A DNA stretch of 64,000 nucleotides from Colocasia esculenta (GCA_014218235.1 CM024760.1:15170049-15234048); one strand, 5' to 3'; counted from the stretch's first letter, positions 12,448 through 26,779 are shown. Program-made: numbers and translations. Notes: generated by a model not told the origin, from the letters alone.

Positions 12448-15153
12448 TCATCGAGCTTGCTTGTCAGCATAGCCGTCAGGTTCATCGTCGTTACCGCTCA
12501 GGTTATCTTCATACCCGTCCCGGTTGCGGAAGTCATCGTTGCCTTGGTTGCTGCCTAATCCCTCGGCACCGCCGCCAAAGTCCCCGCTCCCACCGCCACC
12601 TCCGGCGACACCATAATTCCCCACACTGCCGCTGCTTCCATACCCACTGCTGCTCCCTCCATAACCGCCACCAGCAGGAGAGGCATAGCTACCCCCACCA
12701 AAGCCACCGCTACTTCCACCACCATAGCCTCCGTCGATCCCACCACCGCCTCCAGTAACATTCTCCATGCCGCCGCTGCCTCCATAGTCGCCACCTCCTC
12801 TGTAACCACCGCTGGATCCACCACCATAGCCACCCCCACCTCCATAGCTGCCACCACCACCATAGCCTCCACCGCCACCACCGTAGCCCCCTCCTCCATA
12901 ACCGCCACCACCACCGAATCCCCCTCGTGGACGATCAGTAGCATAATTCACCCTCACCATGCGACCATGAAGATCCTGGTACAAGAAATAGATGATCATC
13001 AAAACTGAATAAAAGCATTCGCAGCAGCAAATGTTAGAGACATTAATCCTCATTAGTGTGCTGGTCTCTTGAAGAATAATGGTCAATCCTACTTGCTTCA
13101 TTATAAACAAAATTTCAAGCATAAATCAGGACAGATGGATCAAAGTAATAATAATACAGTACCAAAAAATGGCATATATTGCATGAAAGAAGCCAGTTCT
13201 TGTGCCACGTCAGCAATTCTTCTTTAAAGAATCACAGGAATATCTTGCTTATGTAAATGGGCAACAGCATTTCCAGTTGGTCCGCTAAATGCATAAACTA
13301 GCGACAGACTATCAAGCTACAGGTAGTATATTAGGATAAGATGACCAGTTTTTTATGAATGGAGACGAAAGCAAAGTAATATCATCAAGATTCTTCTAAT
13401 GTTATCACTAACCCTAAATACAAATGTAAAGCTACAATACCGAAGTGGGTCAAATCAAGTAAGGTGCTGGCTGTATCTCATGGACATAGCGTTCGTGTAC
13501 ATCATTTATTCCCAAGAAAGAATAGATAATATTCTTCACTTTAACATCAAAGCACTTCTACGCTCAAATTAGAAAAAGAACAAAACCAATAAACCCAAGT
13601 AGCATCTTTACTGAAGATGCCTACTCCTGCGTAATGGAATATGTGGACTTCATTTTGGTAAATGTTAAACCGCTGAGCTATGAAAACGTCACAGAATAGT
13701 AGCCTGATTCTTAACGAAATTCCAACATCATTTTATTGCTACCATATAAGACAGGTTCCAAGTAAATATAATATAAACGTCATTTTCTTGCAACCATATA
13801 AGACAGGTTCCAATCAATACAATATAGTGGGCTTGGTTGTGTGGTTCTTCTGAAAGTCCTAAAAATGAGAAAACAAAATATTTGGAGATATACTGCTTGG
13901 CGTATTTTTCATTCTGGACTACCTAGCATTTTCTTACAGTAGGCTATATGCATGTGTTTTTATGTGAAGTCATAATCCAGGAGGAATATGAATAACGTAA
14001 ACTTATGTCTAATAAAAAATTATCAACAATTTCATAAGACAAAATTCAGCAGTTCCGAACAATTACAGAGTTCGTTTACAACATCTTGTGAAATTTGACC
14101 TAAATTGGACACCATAAAGATCATGATGTGGATCAGTGGATATCTGATCGGTGACTGCAGGAATAGGAGAGCTACTGGAATTTGTTCTAACACATAATTT
14201 ATGGTAGAGTCTTCCATGTACCTGCCTTACCCTGGGACAGAGGAAGTTTTCATGTTTTAATGTCATAGGTAAACCTGTTATCTAAGATTATCATCTTGAT
14301 GTACTTAAGAAAAGATGTAATCTAACAATGGTGATTTGGTCATCAATGAGTAGAGACACTGCCACCTCCAAAAACCCACATTACTGAATTTGTTTAGAAC
14401 ATCATATATGGGAGATTCATATTTATCGAATAAATAGTCCACCCAAACTACACTCCTTCCCCCAGCATGCTTATTGAAAGTTCCAGCCGATGAGCCAACT
14501 GTCCCCAGCATAAGGCTAAACGAGATGATCCAAATGCACACTCCTTTCCTCAAGTTAGAAACCAGAGAAGATAGAAAGTCACCCTTCAGAGAAAGTAAAA
14601 GCTCTGCAGATTTTAAACTACATAAAACTGGTATTCTAGACACCATAGAAAAGAAAAAGTACCTTTCCATCCATGCCACTAATGGCCGAAGAAGCTTCAT
14701 CACCTGATGCAAAGGTTATGAAACCAAAGCCTCTAGACCTACCTGTTTCACGATCCATGATAACTCTTGCTGCACCAAAAAATATCATTCACATAAATAA
14801 CGTAGGACTGTTGTGGGTTACATAAAAATGCTCAAATAAAATGTTCGTTACCTTCAACGACATCCCCAAATTGAGTGAAGGCCTCTCTCAAACTCTGATC
14901 ATCAGTGCCGTATGAGAGCCCTAAAAGAAAGAGACAAAACACAATTTAAGCAAATATGTCGCATATGTTCATAAAGACCATATGGGATATCACAGACTAA
15001 TAGAAAATTATAGAAGTTGTTCCAAAAGAAACATTATGACGAACCTCCAATGAAGAGTTTTGATGACGACATGCATCTTATTGCTTGATATAACGATGGA
15101 CTGGATGACACAGATTGTTTGATGATGTTCCCCAATCTATTCATAAATGCCAT
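12448..15153 (-). CDS. Glycine-rich RNA-binding protein, probably organelle-targeted
   Basis: Four coding exons on the minus strand, 15153-15045, 14920-14852, 14769-14663 and 12975-12448. All introns are GT-AG and in phase, giving 270 residues. Residues 1-31 are basic, serine-rich and poor in acidic residues, like a mitochondrial presequence. One RRM follows: RNP2 KLFIGG at 32-37, then RNP1 RGFGFITF at 72-79, ending near VRVNYA (103-107). From about 113 the chain is dominated by GGYGGG and GGGG repeats, then ends in an acidic tail (DNLSGNDDEPDGYADKQAR). This is the layout of plant mitochondrial GR-RBP/ORRM-type proteins, which bind single-stranded RNA and can assist organelle RNA processing. 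The start is chosen because an acceptor (TTCTTTAG) lies ten bases upstream, marking a leader intron. The frame is intact. Confidence 0.92.
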
Positions 15154-15163
15154 GACTGATGAC

Positions 15164-16618
15164 CTAAAGAAACAGACCAAAAAGTAACAAAAATTATTGT
15201 TTCTCTGCCGGAGACAGTCAATGCAATTTTTTAAATTCATATGTTGGGCAACAGATCATCAAAAGCAAGTATCAAAATATTTCAGACGAAAAAGAAAGTC
15301 CTTTCTGTTGCAGAAAAAAACTTTCAAAAGAAGAGGATCTGACGCTTGGAAATGCACAATATGATAATGAGCAAGTGCATTATTGCTGTGAAAAGAACTG
15401 ATCTTAAAATGTGACTTGGTGATACTAGGAAAAATGGATTCTTTTAACAACCTTGTGAGGGGAAGGTCATCAATGAGAACATGAAAGCAATGTAGGAAAA
15501 CGTTGCAACTCAAGACAAAATCATTAATGTACATCCCTTAGAAGGAACACAAAGAACAGTAGACAAATTAAAAAGTTGCATGAAATACTAAGAAGAGCAC
15601 TCGTGTAAGTGAAACAAATATAACCAAGAAAAGCATGAAAGCACCATCAATTTGCGATTAGCCTGGGAGACTTCCTCAGGGAAGGTATCGGGGCACGTGT
15701 GTGTGCGTATGTCAAGTAGGAAAGCACCACACAAAAAAAGATTTAAAAGCATAGCACTTCCTCCATAAGAAAGTCCATCCAGGTAATGAAAAGAATGTCA
15801 TTTGAGTTTCACAGAGAATAGTTAAATTCACACCGCAACAAACACATTCCTCCGCATAGAGAACTGGAAAATCTGAATCACCACCCAGCCAGGCCCCCCC
15901 ACCCCCACTTGCCCATAACACTAGAACCCCTTTCTGGAAGTGATCCCAAAACTGCAGGCCACTTTCCTGCCGTAAACCTCACCCTGTTCGCCACTTCTCC
16001 CACACCCTTGTGCGGCTGTGCCGCTCCCGAGCCCGAGAGGAGGCTGCCCACAACCTATAATAAAATTACCGCAGAAGAACTAAAGAACCCACATGAAGAA
16101 ACAACACAATCGGCTCAACTCAGCCATAGACAGAACACGGAAATCAGGAGAGGAAAAGACCTCTAGCACTTCATCAAACATGCACAATATCTTCATGCTA
16201 AAAATCCCATATCAGGATTCCCCTTACTTTGTTCTCTTCCAACGGCAAAAATAAAATAAAATGGAACCACAGAAAAAGCAAATAAATAAAGGATCGACCG
16301 CCACCAAGAACATCCACAGAGTCACCGCACACATATTAACAAGCACGCTTAAGCATATTCAATAAAATCGACAGCAGCAGAATAGACCGGAGAGAGAGAG
16401 AGAGAAGCGGTAACAGCAGCATAGAAGAGACGAATAAAAGGGGGAAGAGACGACCAATAGAGAGGCAAGGAAACCCTAACAAATCTGAACCAGGAGAAAC
16501 GAAAATCACAGATCATCACAAGAAGAGCAAGTGCTCGGCAGAGATCACAACCTCCGGCGATCCCTGCAAGCGAGAAGAAGGGAACTGGACTAGGGTTTTA
16601 CGGCAGGAAGAGGAATAC
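15164..16618 (-). other. Probable 5'-leader intron of the GR-RBP gene
   Basis: On the minus strand an acceptor (TTTCTTTAG) sits ten bases upstream of the start codon. A matching donor (CGCGAG then GTATTC) lies in a purine/pyrimidine-biased leader near 16619. That predicts a 1.45-kb intron within the leader. A competing donor nearby cannot be excluded without transcript data. The leader and promoter would lie at about 16619-16760. Confidence 0.5.
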
Positions 16619-16759
16619 CTCGCGAAGGCGCTCCCTGCGACTCTCAAAAACCCTACCCGGAAGATTCGGACAGAGGGAGGAAGAGGGCTTAAACAGCTGG
16701 AGGCTGGAGCCGGTGCGGAGCGGAGAGGTACTTAAAGTGGCCGCCGAAGGGGTTTGCTG

Positions 16760-18188
16760 AGAGATCTCCGCCGTCGGATGTCTCCAGAGTGCATCTGAAC
16801 CGTCGGATGGAGCAAGAAGTGGGGTGGAGGGCCGTCGCAGATATTTGTGACCAACTTCGGTGGCTAATTTGTCCCCATAAATCTAAAATGGCTGACGTGG
16901 CGTCCTCTCGCGTGATGTTTTACGGAAGTTGGCATGGTTACTTCCGGATGGTCTCCGTCAGCGTCGAAATGTCGAAAAAACCCTCCAGTTAAGAGGCCAC
17001 GTCACCGTGGGTACGTGGATTTTCACATTTCGGTGTTTGTAATATTTATAATTTCTACCATTTTACTGCTTTTAAATAAGATTGTCAACAATAAGTGCCT
17101 ATGCAACATTAGGCACTTACTTTAGAATGAAAGAAGATTTTAAGGTTTATGTAAAAATTTTGAGATTATGTGAATATATTTAGAATTAGGAAAATTTATG
17201 AGGACTGCGGTGTAAATAAATGATGGATAAAGAAGAAAAGATACGATGGAAATTTTGCTGGTGCTCATTCCCTGAACTGGTTTTCCTATAGCGTTGGGGC
17301 TTGGGAGGTTGTATTCAGTGTTGTTGTTTTCTCTTAGCATCTGTTTTTAATAACTTTTAAAACAAATATATATGAATTTTTATTAACTTTTAGGATGAAT
17401 TATCAATTAATCCTTATTTTTAATATATATACTATATAGGGACTGATTGATAATTCTTCTTAATTTTTAATATATATATATAAGTGTGCAAATAGGCATA
17501 CAATGTGGCCTCCTGCATGACATAACTTGGCACCGCATGTTGTCTGCATCACAAAATTATAAAGTTCTCAATGGGATTGATGCTCCTGATGTAGGGACCT
17601 TAGCTATGTCCCGAGTAATATAAGAAGAGAAATATTTATTACAAAAATCACTCTTGTAATAAGACTAATGTAGATTACAAGAAAACAGTCTTATTGGTTG
17701 ATGAGGCTTGATAAGACCTTTGTTTTTTTCCTCAACCAATAAAATTACTTTTCTTGCAATCTATGTCATCCGCATAGAAAGAATGGTCTTACAAAAAGAA
17801 TTTCTCATATGTAAACGTTGCACTACTCGTGTGAATTTTCTCATTGCACAGGTAAGCCTGTTTATCCACACACGCACACGAATAAAAAGGCAAATATATA
17901 CAGTCTGTATAATATCTTGGGGGAAACAGCAAGTTTATTATCTTTGCAGAAAGATGTTCTCAGACGTGCAGCGTGGCTGCACTTAGATAAGGATAGAAAA
18001 ACGTTTACAGGCTTGTTTTCTACGACAGAATCCAGAGCAGACAAATCAAACAGAGGAGATGCCGTTTCTGGCTTCGCCAGCTCTCCTGAAGCACTCGAGC
18101 CTGGAAGTAAGAACAATTTCGTTCATATGATCAGATGGGAGCAGGCTACATATAATGTTTGACAACAAGAAATCAAAAGCACCCCAAA
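16760..18188. other. Intergenic region with a small MITE and possible deacetylase remnants
   Basis: The AT-rich DNA upstream of the GR-RBP gene carries the MITE at 17672-17762. A minus-strand open frame at 17862-18116 follows a splice-acceptor-like TTACTTCCAG. It could be a 3' remnant of the degraded histone deacetylase, but I cannot match it to that family. Confidence 0.4.
17672..17762. mobile_element. Small MITE-like inverted repeat
   Basis: AGATTACAAGAAAACAGTC continuing through TTATTGGTTGATGAGG (17672-17706) is repeated inverted at 17730-17762. The loop is about 23 bases and there are a few mismatches. It is non-coding, and no clear target duplication is visible. Confidence 0.6.
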
Positions 18189-18402
18189 CTAAGAAGATCT
18201 TTGGAAAATTGGGGAAGGTGGAAGGTTGTACATCATCTTGCACGCACACATGTAAGTTCTCACATTGTCTCTAGGAATGACGAAAACCTGATTCTTGTAT
18301 ACTGTAGATTGCTTGAATAGGTCAACCACGTCGGTAGCATGCATGTCTTTTGATGAGTTTATATCTTCTGATCCATGACAGGGATCCTTCGTGCCTTCCA
18401 CC
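18189..18402 (-). pseudogene. Possible C-terminal exon of the HDA5/HDA18-type deacetylase remnant
   Basis: After an acceptor-like TAGTCTTGTAG the minus strand reads VEGTKDPCHGSEDINSSKD. This resembles the VEGMxKxCxGSxD stretch in the C-terminal extension of plant HDA5/HDA18 proteins, as I remember the family. It lies 2.3 kb downstream of the last recognised catalytic-domain exon, on the same strand. The rest of the frame does not match well. The assignment rests on one short motif and on position. Confidence 0.35.
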
Positions 18403-20668
18403 TACAAGACTACAATGACAACAATATATAAATTGGTTTCATGTGAAAAAGAAAGGACTTACTAACTGTTCATCAGATCTAACCAGCAGTTGCATTGCAA
18501 ATCTACTAGGAATAACAGAAGAGAAAAATGGTTTTTGCCCTACAATTAAAACCTGGGATTCATCTGCAAGCTATGGTTTCCTTCCAAGCAGAAATCACCA
18601 CAGGAAAACAAAGTTAGTTTTACATTTCTTTGGGTTAAGTACTAATTCTTTGGTTTGGATCCTAATAGTTTGATATTCCTGCTTAGGAAGAGCTAAATAA
18701 AATTGGCTACAAATTAAAGCATAAGCACCTTATGCAAACATTTTTCTCTCTAGCTGTCAGTGTGAAACCATGTTACAGGTCTAATATGTTTGTCTCTTCT
18801 CCGGTGTCATTGTACATTAGTACACAACCAATGTTCATCTATCTGATAGACACAAGCACTCACATAGAGAAGGAAGCTTATAGAACTCAAATAAAAAGAG
18901 AACCAAAAGAGAGGAAGTTATGGACGGCAATAGTTGACAGAACCAGTTTCTAAATGAATTGGCTATATATTGATAAACAAAACAGGTGGACGTTTTAGCA
19001 GCTGAGTTTGACTGTTGCCACTATAACAAGCAGCTTGGCATAGTCAGGCATCTATGCATAAAAACATTTTAAGTTCTGGCAAAAATATCTTTTTCGACCT
19101 TTAAAGAAAACATTAATACTCCACAGAGACAGCAAGCAGATGTCAAGAGATTCAGGTCGTGCATACAAGCAGGTAGCTTTAGTTCATCAAAATGAGCTAA
19201 TAAACAGTAGGGCACAAAGAATAACTAAACAGCTAGCAATTTGTTCATGATCTTTATGTCTGAAAATATAAGATGAGTTTCTTTTCCATAGTAGTTATAG
19301 CTGCTCATTTACTCAGTTGGTTGTCATCTATCCCTCATGTAGCTGACTGTTTTGTTTCTCCTTATTGATGGGCATGATAATTTCCCATCCTTGTCATGTT
19401 GTTCCAAGTTGCTTTGGTGTTTCTCTTTTCTCCGCTCATGTATTATGTAATAGCTGATGACTTTTAATTTCTACTTCTGGTGCCGCCAAGGCGATGTGCC
19501 TGCCATCTGCCTGTAGAAAGAGGAGTTAAATGGCAAGATGTCAAGTCTTGATGCCTGTAGGATTAAGAGTTCAAAACAGATGGAAAAAACATCAAACATA
19601 GACCATACATTACACTAAAGGATCTTCTTTTCTCTTTTGGAAAATAAGCATCACCTACATGATTTTTCAGGTCAACCTGAAAAACCAAACCGCATGAACC
19701 GAATATATATATACATATAATTAATAGTATACAATTTCACAACAGATCCTGTGGCACAGTTGGTTAGTGTATTGGAATTCCCATCGAACTCAACCACCTT
19801 AAAAATTACTTTTTTAGCATTTTTGGTTCAAACCAAACCGGTTCGGTTTGGTTCGCCAATGAGCTCGGTTCAGTTTCGGGTTGGGAAAAAAATGGGGTGA
19901 ACCAGGCCAAACCGACCCGTGTTCACCCCTATTGGGAGTATTCTTACCTGCCCCTTCAATGTAGCAAAGGAACATTGGCTTCCACACATTTGAAACATAG
20001 CTTCCACATCAAATATCAACTTTTGACTTGTCGACACATTCTGGAACTTGAAATTTTGCATCAAGCAAAGAGGATGCTTCATCGTGAAATAAATCATTTG
20101 AAGGGTCTACTATGTCTTCACAATCCTTGTTAATCTTCAAATTGAGTGGTAAGGTAATACAAAATTTTCCCAAGTAAGCTTCACATAGAGTATGTCAACC
20201 TTCTGATAGGTCACCAGATCCATCACTGACATCAAAGTCAGAGCCAGATTTCACAACAGTTTGAGTTCCACAGAAGATGAAGTTAATGTTATCCCATATG
20301 CGAATTGGCAATACATTGCACCGTCAAACTGGTAATTAAAGGAAAAACTGACAAAAAAAACTGTTGAATATCACCACCATTGCTAGAGCAGACCTATCAT
20401 ATAATCATAGCATCGCACGACACAGGAACAGAGAACAATTTTTTAACGGACTAGCAGGGGAAAATATGCAATTCGCAATTATTCCCCAAAGATGGGAATC
20501 AATTCAGACCAAGCCAATGCAGATCCATCTCGTGGGTCAGACTGGATTGGATCGTTCAGGAACATTTATGTACTTCAGTTTCCTGGATTAACAGGTGCGA
20601 GGTTGATCCTCATCCAGTCAATTCACAGATCCCCATTCCATTAGAATCAAAGCAAAGTTCCTCTTTAC
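18403..20668. other. Non-coding stretch with transposon and tRNA-like debris
   Basis: Near 19746-19800 there is a tRNA-like A-box (TGGCACAGTTGGTTAGTG) followed by a weak B-box, probably a degraded SINE or tRNA-derived piece. Right after it, at about 19800-19933, is GGTTCGGTTTGG-rich DNA ending CCCGTGTTCACCCCT, which resembles hAT MITE ends. No duplication or full element could be delimited. If the C-terminal exon is real, this stretch is an intron of the deacetylase remnant. Confidence 0.4.
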
Positions 20669-21581
20669 CAAATGGAAGATGTTCACCACCTCAATGATAA
20701 GCGTCATGCCCTTGACAACCAACATGTCCTCTAGTAAATCTTCAGCAAGTGCTGGCCAAATGCACTTAGTCTGTGACGAACCTGGAAGACAAAGCTGTCA
20801 TTTAAACTGAACATGAACAGGTCATCTTGGAAGTAACATAACAGAAATTACCGCAAGTATCAAATGCCATGTGGATTCAAAAGGTTGTTCATCTACAATC
20901 CGAATTGTTGGTTTCTCCTCTAGTAAAGCTTCCACATATGAGAGACATGAACTTCAACAAAAGGCCGATACTATATCCTCCTTCCAACATCATCATAATC
21001 ATTCCTTGAGCAAAAGACATTAGCTGAAGACATGCATATAAACACATTATGATCATCCATGACCCAGTCAAATTTGGACACTAAATTTGAGAATACATTC
21101 CCCACACTAAACTACCAGAAAATTCTTGATCGAGCTGCATTCTACAGAAAGGAAAGCACCATAATGGAAGGCAGACTTACATTCAACATTAAACATATTT
21201 TTATCTAGACAAGGCACTGAACATGTTATAGAGAAAGTATTAGAAGGCTCCTCGTCATTAAAAAGAGATGGAAATAAGAATATGAACTGATATTTCATAT
21301 TTGCTAGAAACTAACCTTTTCATCATAATTGAATATCCATGAGGTGTGATATGGCAACCCCAAGGGGATCATCAATTGCTGCTAAAAATCATATGTACAA
21401 AATATTAAATACCTGGTAGTCTCAGAAACTTGATCGTCAATTGGCAGTCACAGAACATGTTGTTTTAAACCAAATACTTGAAACTGTTATTTTCCAATTT
21501 AAATTCCACTTTGCATTCTGGATGAAACCTCTAGGACTTAAGTGGCTAAAGTATTTATCAAAATCTTATCTTATTCACATA

Positions 21582-21787
21582 TGTTAAGAGGAATCTCTGG
21601 ATCCTATGAGGATCAACCCTTGTACAGCAGGATCCCCTTCTTTCTTCTATATTTTGTATTATACTAGGAATAGGAAGTTGGCTGCTGCCCTTTCCCTCCT
21701 TTGGGGATACTATACTTGTATATATAGATGGTAATACAAGAGGAGAGATCAAGTTCTCCAATTTCCCATTTCTCTATATTTATGACA
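21582..21787 (+). repeat. Left LTR of the copia element
   Basis: Starts TGTTAAGAGG and ends TATGACA, immediately before the primer-binding site TGGTATCAGAG. It matches the right LTR over its length, including CTATATTTTGTATTATACTA and TATATAGATGGTAATACAAG. Confidence 0.8.
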
Positions 21788-22260
21788 TGGTATCAGAGTA
21801 ATGGGATGACATGGGGTCCACAAGTGGAAGAATAAAACCTGCTCTAATACCATGTCATCCCATTAATATCCACGTGACCTCTACCTTATATGGGGCCAAT
21901 GTGTGCAGGGCCATGTTGGATAGTCCCACATCGGGTAATTTAGTAGCGGGTTTGTCTTTATATAGTGTTCCCTCAATGAGTAGGTTTTTGGGGTGACTCT
22001 CCGTCATCTGTTTCCCCACTGGCTGGGGCATCCTTTGCCAGTAGCCTCTCTATGCAGCTACTGCACCGCTGCTGCCACCGCCACACACTACTGCTTCGCC
22101 AACATGAGCTGTTGCCTTGCTGCTGCCATGTGCTACTATTTTGCCGTCACTGCTGCTGCGCCGACACATCCACGATCAATGCTGCCATCACTTCCACAAC
22201 TACCAGTCTCCACCGCACTTGTGACTTCCGTGCGCACGGCTAGGGCAGCAGCCCCTTTTT
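21788..22260. other. Foreign sequence in the leader of the copia element
   Basis: Directly after the primer-binding site is an inverted pair, ATGGGATGACATGG (about 21801) and CCATGTCATCCCAT (about 21850). LTR-like text follows (GTTGGATAGTCCCACATCGG, about 21914), then a CTGCTGCC-rich low-complexity stretch (about 22050-22200). It looks like a second, fragmentary insertion. Confidence 0.45.
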
Positions 22261-23718
22261 GACTCGGGCGAAGGAGACATGATTGCAGATCTTGTTTAAG
22301 CAGATTGAATCTAGGTTAAACAGATCCAGATTGGATCATTGCGCCACCTTTTCTTACCCATTTGCGGTCTATTGTGCCCCTGCTGATGTCATCCTAGCAT
22401 CAGCATCCACCACAACATATCTTATATCAATTTGGCAGTTTTTCAACACTCAGATCACACCTGTGGAGTCAGTTTAGTCATTCAGCATCATTTTTGAGAC
22501 TTTTTTGTCTTCGGCGTCATGTTGTTCATGCTGAATATTCCCAAGATGGATATTTAGTTGACTGGAGTCAATAACTATGTTGCTTGGACTGTTACTCTTC
22601 ACTCAAATTTGAGTACTGCAAAACTGTGGCGTTATGTTGATGTTGATGGTTCCATTGCTCATAACACTACTTCCACATCTGATTCTACTGCTAGTACTAT
22701 TATGGACTCTATTAAACATGTTGGCAACAAGTCCCGCATTGCTCATGTTCAGACTTGGATAGATACCAATGAGATCATCATGGGATATATGTTTCACTCT
22801 GTCGATCCTTCCATCCATTTGTACTTGTTGGAGCTCACTAGTTCTCTCCTTCAGTGGTTCTATCTAGCCAAGCGCTACATTCATGCCAGCGGTGCCTACG
22901 AGTATCAGCTACGTCATGAGCTTGATCGTCTCTACCTAGGGTGAGCTTTCTATTCAAGACTTCTTTACTCAGCTTTGTCATATCGGGTCTAAACTAGATT
23001 TTACATATGTTGCTAGTCGGGTGTCTCACTATTCGTATGGCAAACAACAAGATCGTCAACAACTCTATCATTTTCTAACGTTCCTATGACTTGAGTTCGA
23101 GGCTCTTCGAGCACAGCTTCTTCATAGCCCTCCTATACCTACTATAAATGATGCCTTAGCTGAGCTCGTTACTGAAGGGACACGCGTTTGTGTTGTTGGT
23201 TCATCTTATGCTCCTTTTGAGACAATGTTTGCAGCCTCATCACGTCTATCTTGCCAACATACCTCCTCTCAAACTTCTTTTGAAGCTACCACTGATTCAG
23301 TGACTCGGCTCTTTTGCCACTATTGTTGTCTTCGAGGCCATCTTCAAGACGCTCGTCCTCGTTCTTTGCAAACAGAATCATTCTATTTTCCCTATAGCCA
23401 TTGTTGTCAATGCAAAATCTTCTACTTAAATCTCTTAATCACATCTCTTGCTGCTCCAGGCATGGCACAGTTGGCCAGCCAATGGACTCAGCTCGCGTCT
23501 CAACTTCAGTAACTCCTTCAGCTAGTTTTCTCCATGAACACTCTGCTATGTCTACCTCCCCTGGTATTATCTCTATCTTAGACTCTGGGGCTTCTCATTA
23601 TATAACTTTTAATAGCTCATTACTTGTAGCATGGTTTTGCAAGGCGATCCGATCCATGATTCGGTTGATCCGATCCGATTCGCATGGGTACATACATACA
23701 TACCCTTTCTTCTTCATG

Positions 23719-24309
23719 CTTATTTACCTGAATATCAGTTAAGTAAATGTTAGTATTTATAGTTTCATTTACTTAATACTTAAGTAAATGAAACTATAAA
23801 TTCTATCATTAAATGAAACTATAAATACTAACATTTACTTAAGATATTATATGTAAATAAGGAAGTACCCCCCCATTTGAATCCAATAAAAATATCAAAA
23901 AAATCATATCTCTTACCAATAAAAAGTCAACTCTCCCATCGAAGAAGAAAATCGCGATTTCGATGATTTTATCAAAATGTTAACTTTCTAATCTCTCATA
24001 ATTTGGCCTATCTAAAAATTGATAATTCAAATAAACCACATGGAACACTAAAAATCTAAAGTCCGGTAAAAAAAGTCAACGTGTATGTGACTTCTCCAAG
24101 GGTTTCTATAAAATCACCGAAATCACGATTTTCTTATTTAAATAGGCCAAATTATGAGAGATTAGAAAATTAGCATTTCGATAAAATCACCAAAATCGTG
24201 ATTTTCTTCTTCGATGGGAGAGTTGCCTTTTTATTGATAATGGATTCAAATGGGAGGTACTTTCTTATTTACATGTAATATCTTAAGTAAATGAAACTAT
24301 AAATACTAA
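23719..24309. mobile_element. Fold-back element, copy 1 (in copia protease region)
   Basis: Two long inverted arms share TTTACTTAAGATATTA, TGAATCCAATAAAAATATC, AAGTCAACTCTCCCATC and AATCTCTCATAATTTG. It belongs to the same family as the element at 27396-28082, but is shorter and more degraded, with the outer right end missing. It splits the copia protease frame: DSGASH lies left of it and KLSMNLISISCL right of it. It is therefore younger than the copia insertion. Confidence 0.75.
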
Positions 24310-26779
24310 AATAATGGCATTCCCCTACATATGTCTCAATGTGGCACCATCACCTGCACATCTGATCCTTCCAACAACTTAACCCTTGATCTTGTGCTTC
24401 ATATTTCAAAACTTTCTATGAACTTAATTTCCATTAGTTGCCTTGATGATGTTGAATACACTATCTCATCACCTCTTCTACATGTTATGTGCAAGATTCG
24501 CAAACAGGCCAGAGGATTGGAATCGATCGTGGAGTGGGTAGCTTACACAACTTAAAGTCATTACATCTTCCCCTTCAGCCATCATGTTCCCTCATGCTCG
24601 TGGGTCAACTTTCTTTATTGTTGACCTTTGACATTGTCATCATAGTCATCCTTTCGAAGCCCATCTTAAGTCCTTGTTTCAGTCCAAGTCTTAGGGTCGC
24701 AGCAATCTTCTATTCGTTTGTCTGATTGTGAGTGTTGTAAACTTGCTAAACATTCTGTCCTCCCTTTTTCTTCTTGTAAGTCTATATCTTCAAAACCTTT
24801 TGCTTTAGTGCATTCTGATATTTAGGGTCCATCTCCTTTGCCTTTTATGACAAGTTTTCGGTATTATGTCAATTTTATTGATGATTGCACTTACTTCATT
24901 TGAGTTTTTCATATGCACCAAAAATCTGACCTTCTATCTATTTACTGTCAGTCCTCTAAAGATAGTCTACACCCAATTTCACATCAAAGTACTTTGTACT
25001 GATGGTGCTAGTGAGTATCTCTCCACTGACTTTCAAGATATCATGTCTTCTCATGGAACCCTTTCTCAACAATCCTACCCTTACACCCCTCAACAGAATG
25101 GCGTTGCTAAGTGCAAGCATCATCACATCCTTGACACTGATTGAGCACTTCTTCTCTTTGCCTCTGTCCCTTATGCCTTTTGGAGAGAAGTTGTTCTCCC
25201 TGCTATTAATCTTATCAATATCACTTTGTCCTCTATTCTTTCTGTTCTCTTTATGAGCGTCTTTATGGTTCGCCACCTACCTATCAGGATCTCTGCACCT
25301 TTAGTTGTACGTGTTTTGTTCTTCTCCCTCCTCATGAGTGCATAAACTCTCACGTAAGTAGTTAAGTGTTTCTCTTGGGTATAGCATGGAACACCATGGG
25401 TATCACTGCTATAATCTTGTAGCTCGTTGACTTCATATCTCTCGTCGGGTTACCTTCTTTGAGGATGTTCCATCCTTCACCTCTTCATCTTACGATTCAG
25501 CTCAAGATCTTTCATTCTTATCTAATCCTAAACCTTCTTCTCCGACCATTATTCCAAGTTTTCCTCTTAATGAGTTTTCTACCACTCCTTCTCCCTTGCC
25601 TCACAAGCTTTCCTCACCTCCTTGGCCTCCCATTGTCTGTCTATAATCGTCGTCCTCACAATCCTGGAAATGTTTGATATTGATGACTCTCATGGACAAG
25701 ACTCGCTCATTCATGCTCTTGTTCTGCCTCCTATAGATCCCCCATGCATAAACCGTTGCATAATCGCCATCCTCCTGGTCAATTTAGTCTTGTTTTGGAT
25801 GACTCCTACTCTCTACAATTCTCTACCTTTCTTGCAGCCCTTCACACCTATCATAAGCTTTATAGCTATCACAAAGTAGTTTAGTTTCCCGAGTGGCGAC
25901 AAGCTATGGTAGAGGAACTTCAGACTCTTCGATAGACTAATACTTGGGATTGTATTCCACTTCCTTCCGATGTTTCTCTAATCAGCAACAAGTGGATTTA
26001 CAAGATCAAGACAAAATCTGATGGTAGCATTAAGCGTCATAAGGCTCAACTTGTGGCACGGGTTTCACACAAAAATATGGCATTAATTATAAGGAGACTT
26101 TTGCTCCAATTGCCAAAATAACCACTATTCGTACTCTCATTGTTATTTGACTATTTCTCACCATGGCATTGCTCATATTGTAAGTCTTGAGTCAGTTTGT
26201 TAGTCACCAACTTCAATCCACTTTGCTGCTCTTTGCATGTCCTTCGATATATGTGGGGTACCATTTGCCACTCCTTGTTCGTGTCATCCACAACCACATT
26301 GGAGCTTCGTGCTTATTCGAATATTGACTGGGCTGGTGATCCTATTGATCGTTGTTCTACAATCAGCTTCTACATTTTTCTTGACTCATTTCTTGGTAGA
26401 GCAAGAAGTAAGTCGTTGTCTCTCGCTCTAGCATTAAGGTTGTGTATCTTGCCATGGCTAACACTTCTGCTAAGATCGTTTGACTTTATTGACTTCTTCG
26501 TGACTTTGGAGTCTATTGCTCGGGTCTCACACCACTTTATTATGACAATTGGAGTGCTTTTTAGATTGTCGGCAATCCCGTATTCCATGAACGGACAAAA
26601 CATATTGAGATTGATTGTCATTTTGTCCGTCAACATTATCTCTCTAAACTTTGTAACTTCCATGCATTTCCTCTACCGAGCAAGTTGCTTTTTTTTTTAC
26701 AAAGTCTCAAACGACTCCGCGCTTTAGAGAACTTATTAGCAAACTCTCAGCGTATGATATCCCAAGAGTTTGAGGGGGG

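Noticed and set aside
12414..12758. His/Arg/Ser-rich plus-strand frame and a Val/Met-rich minus-strand frame (12555-12944)
   Set aside because: Both are shifted readings of the glycine-rich repeats of the RNA-binding protein.
24956..25276. Minus-strand charged frame within the copia element
   Set aside because: Antisense shadow of the integrase region; low complexity and no motif.
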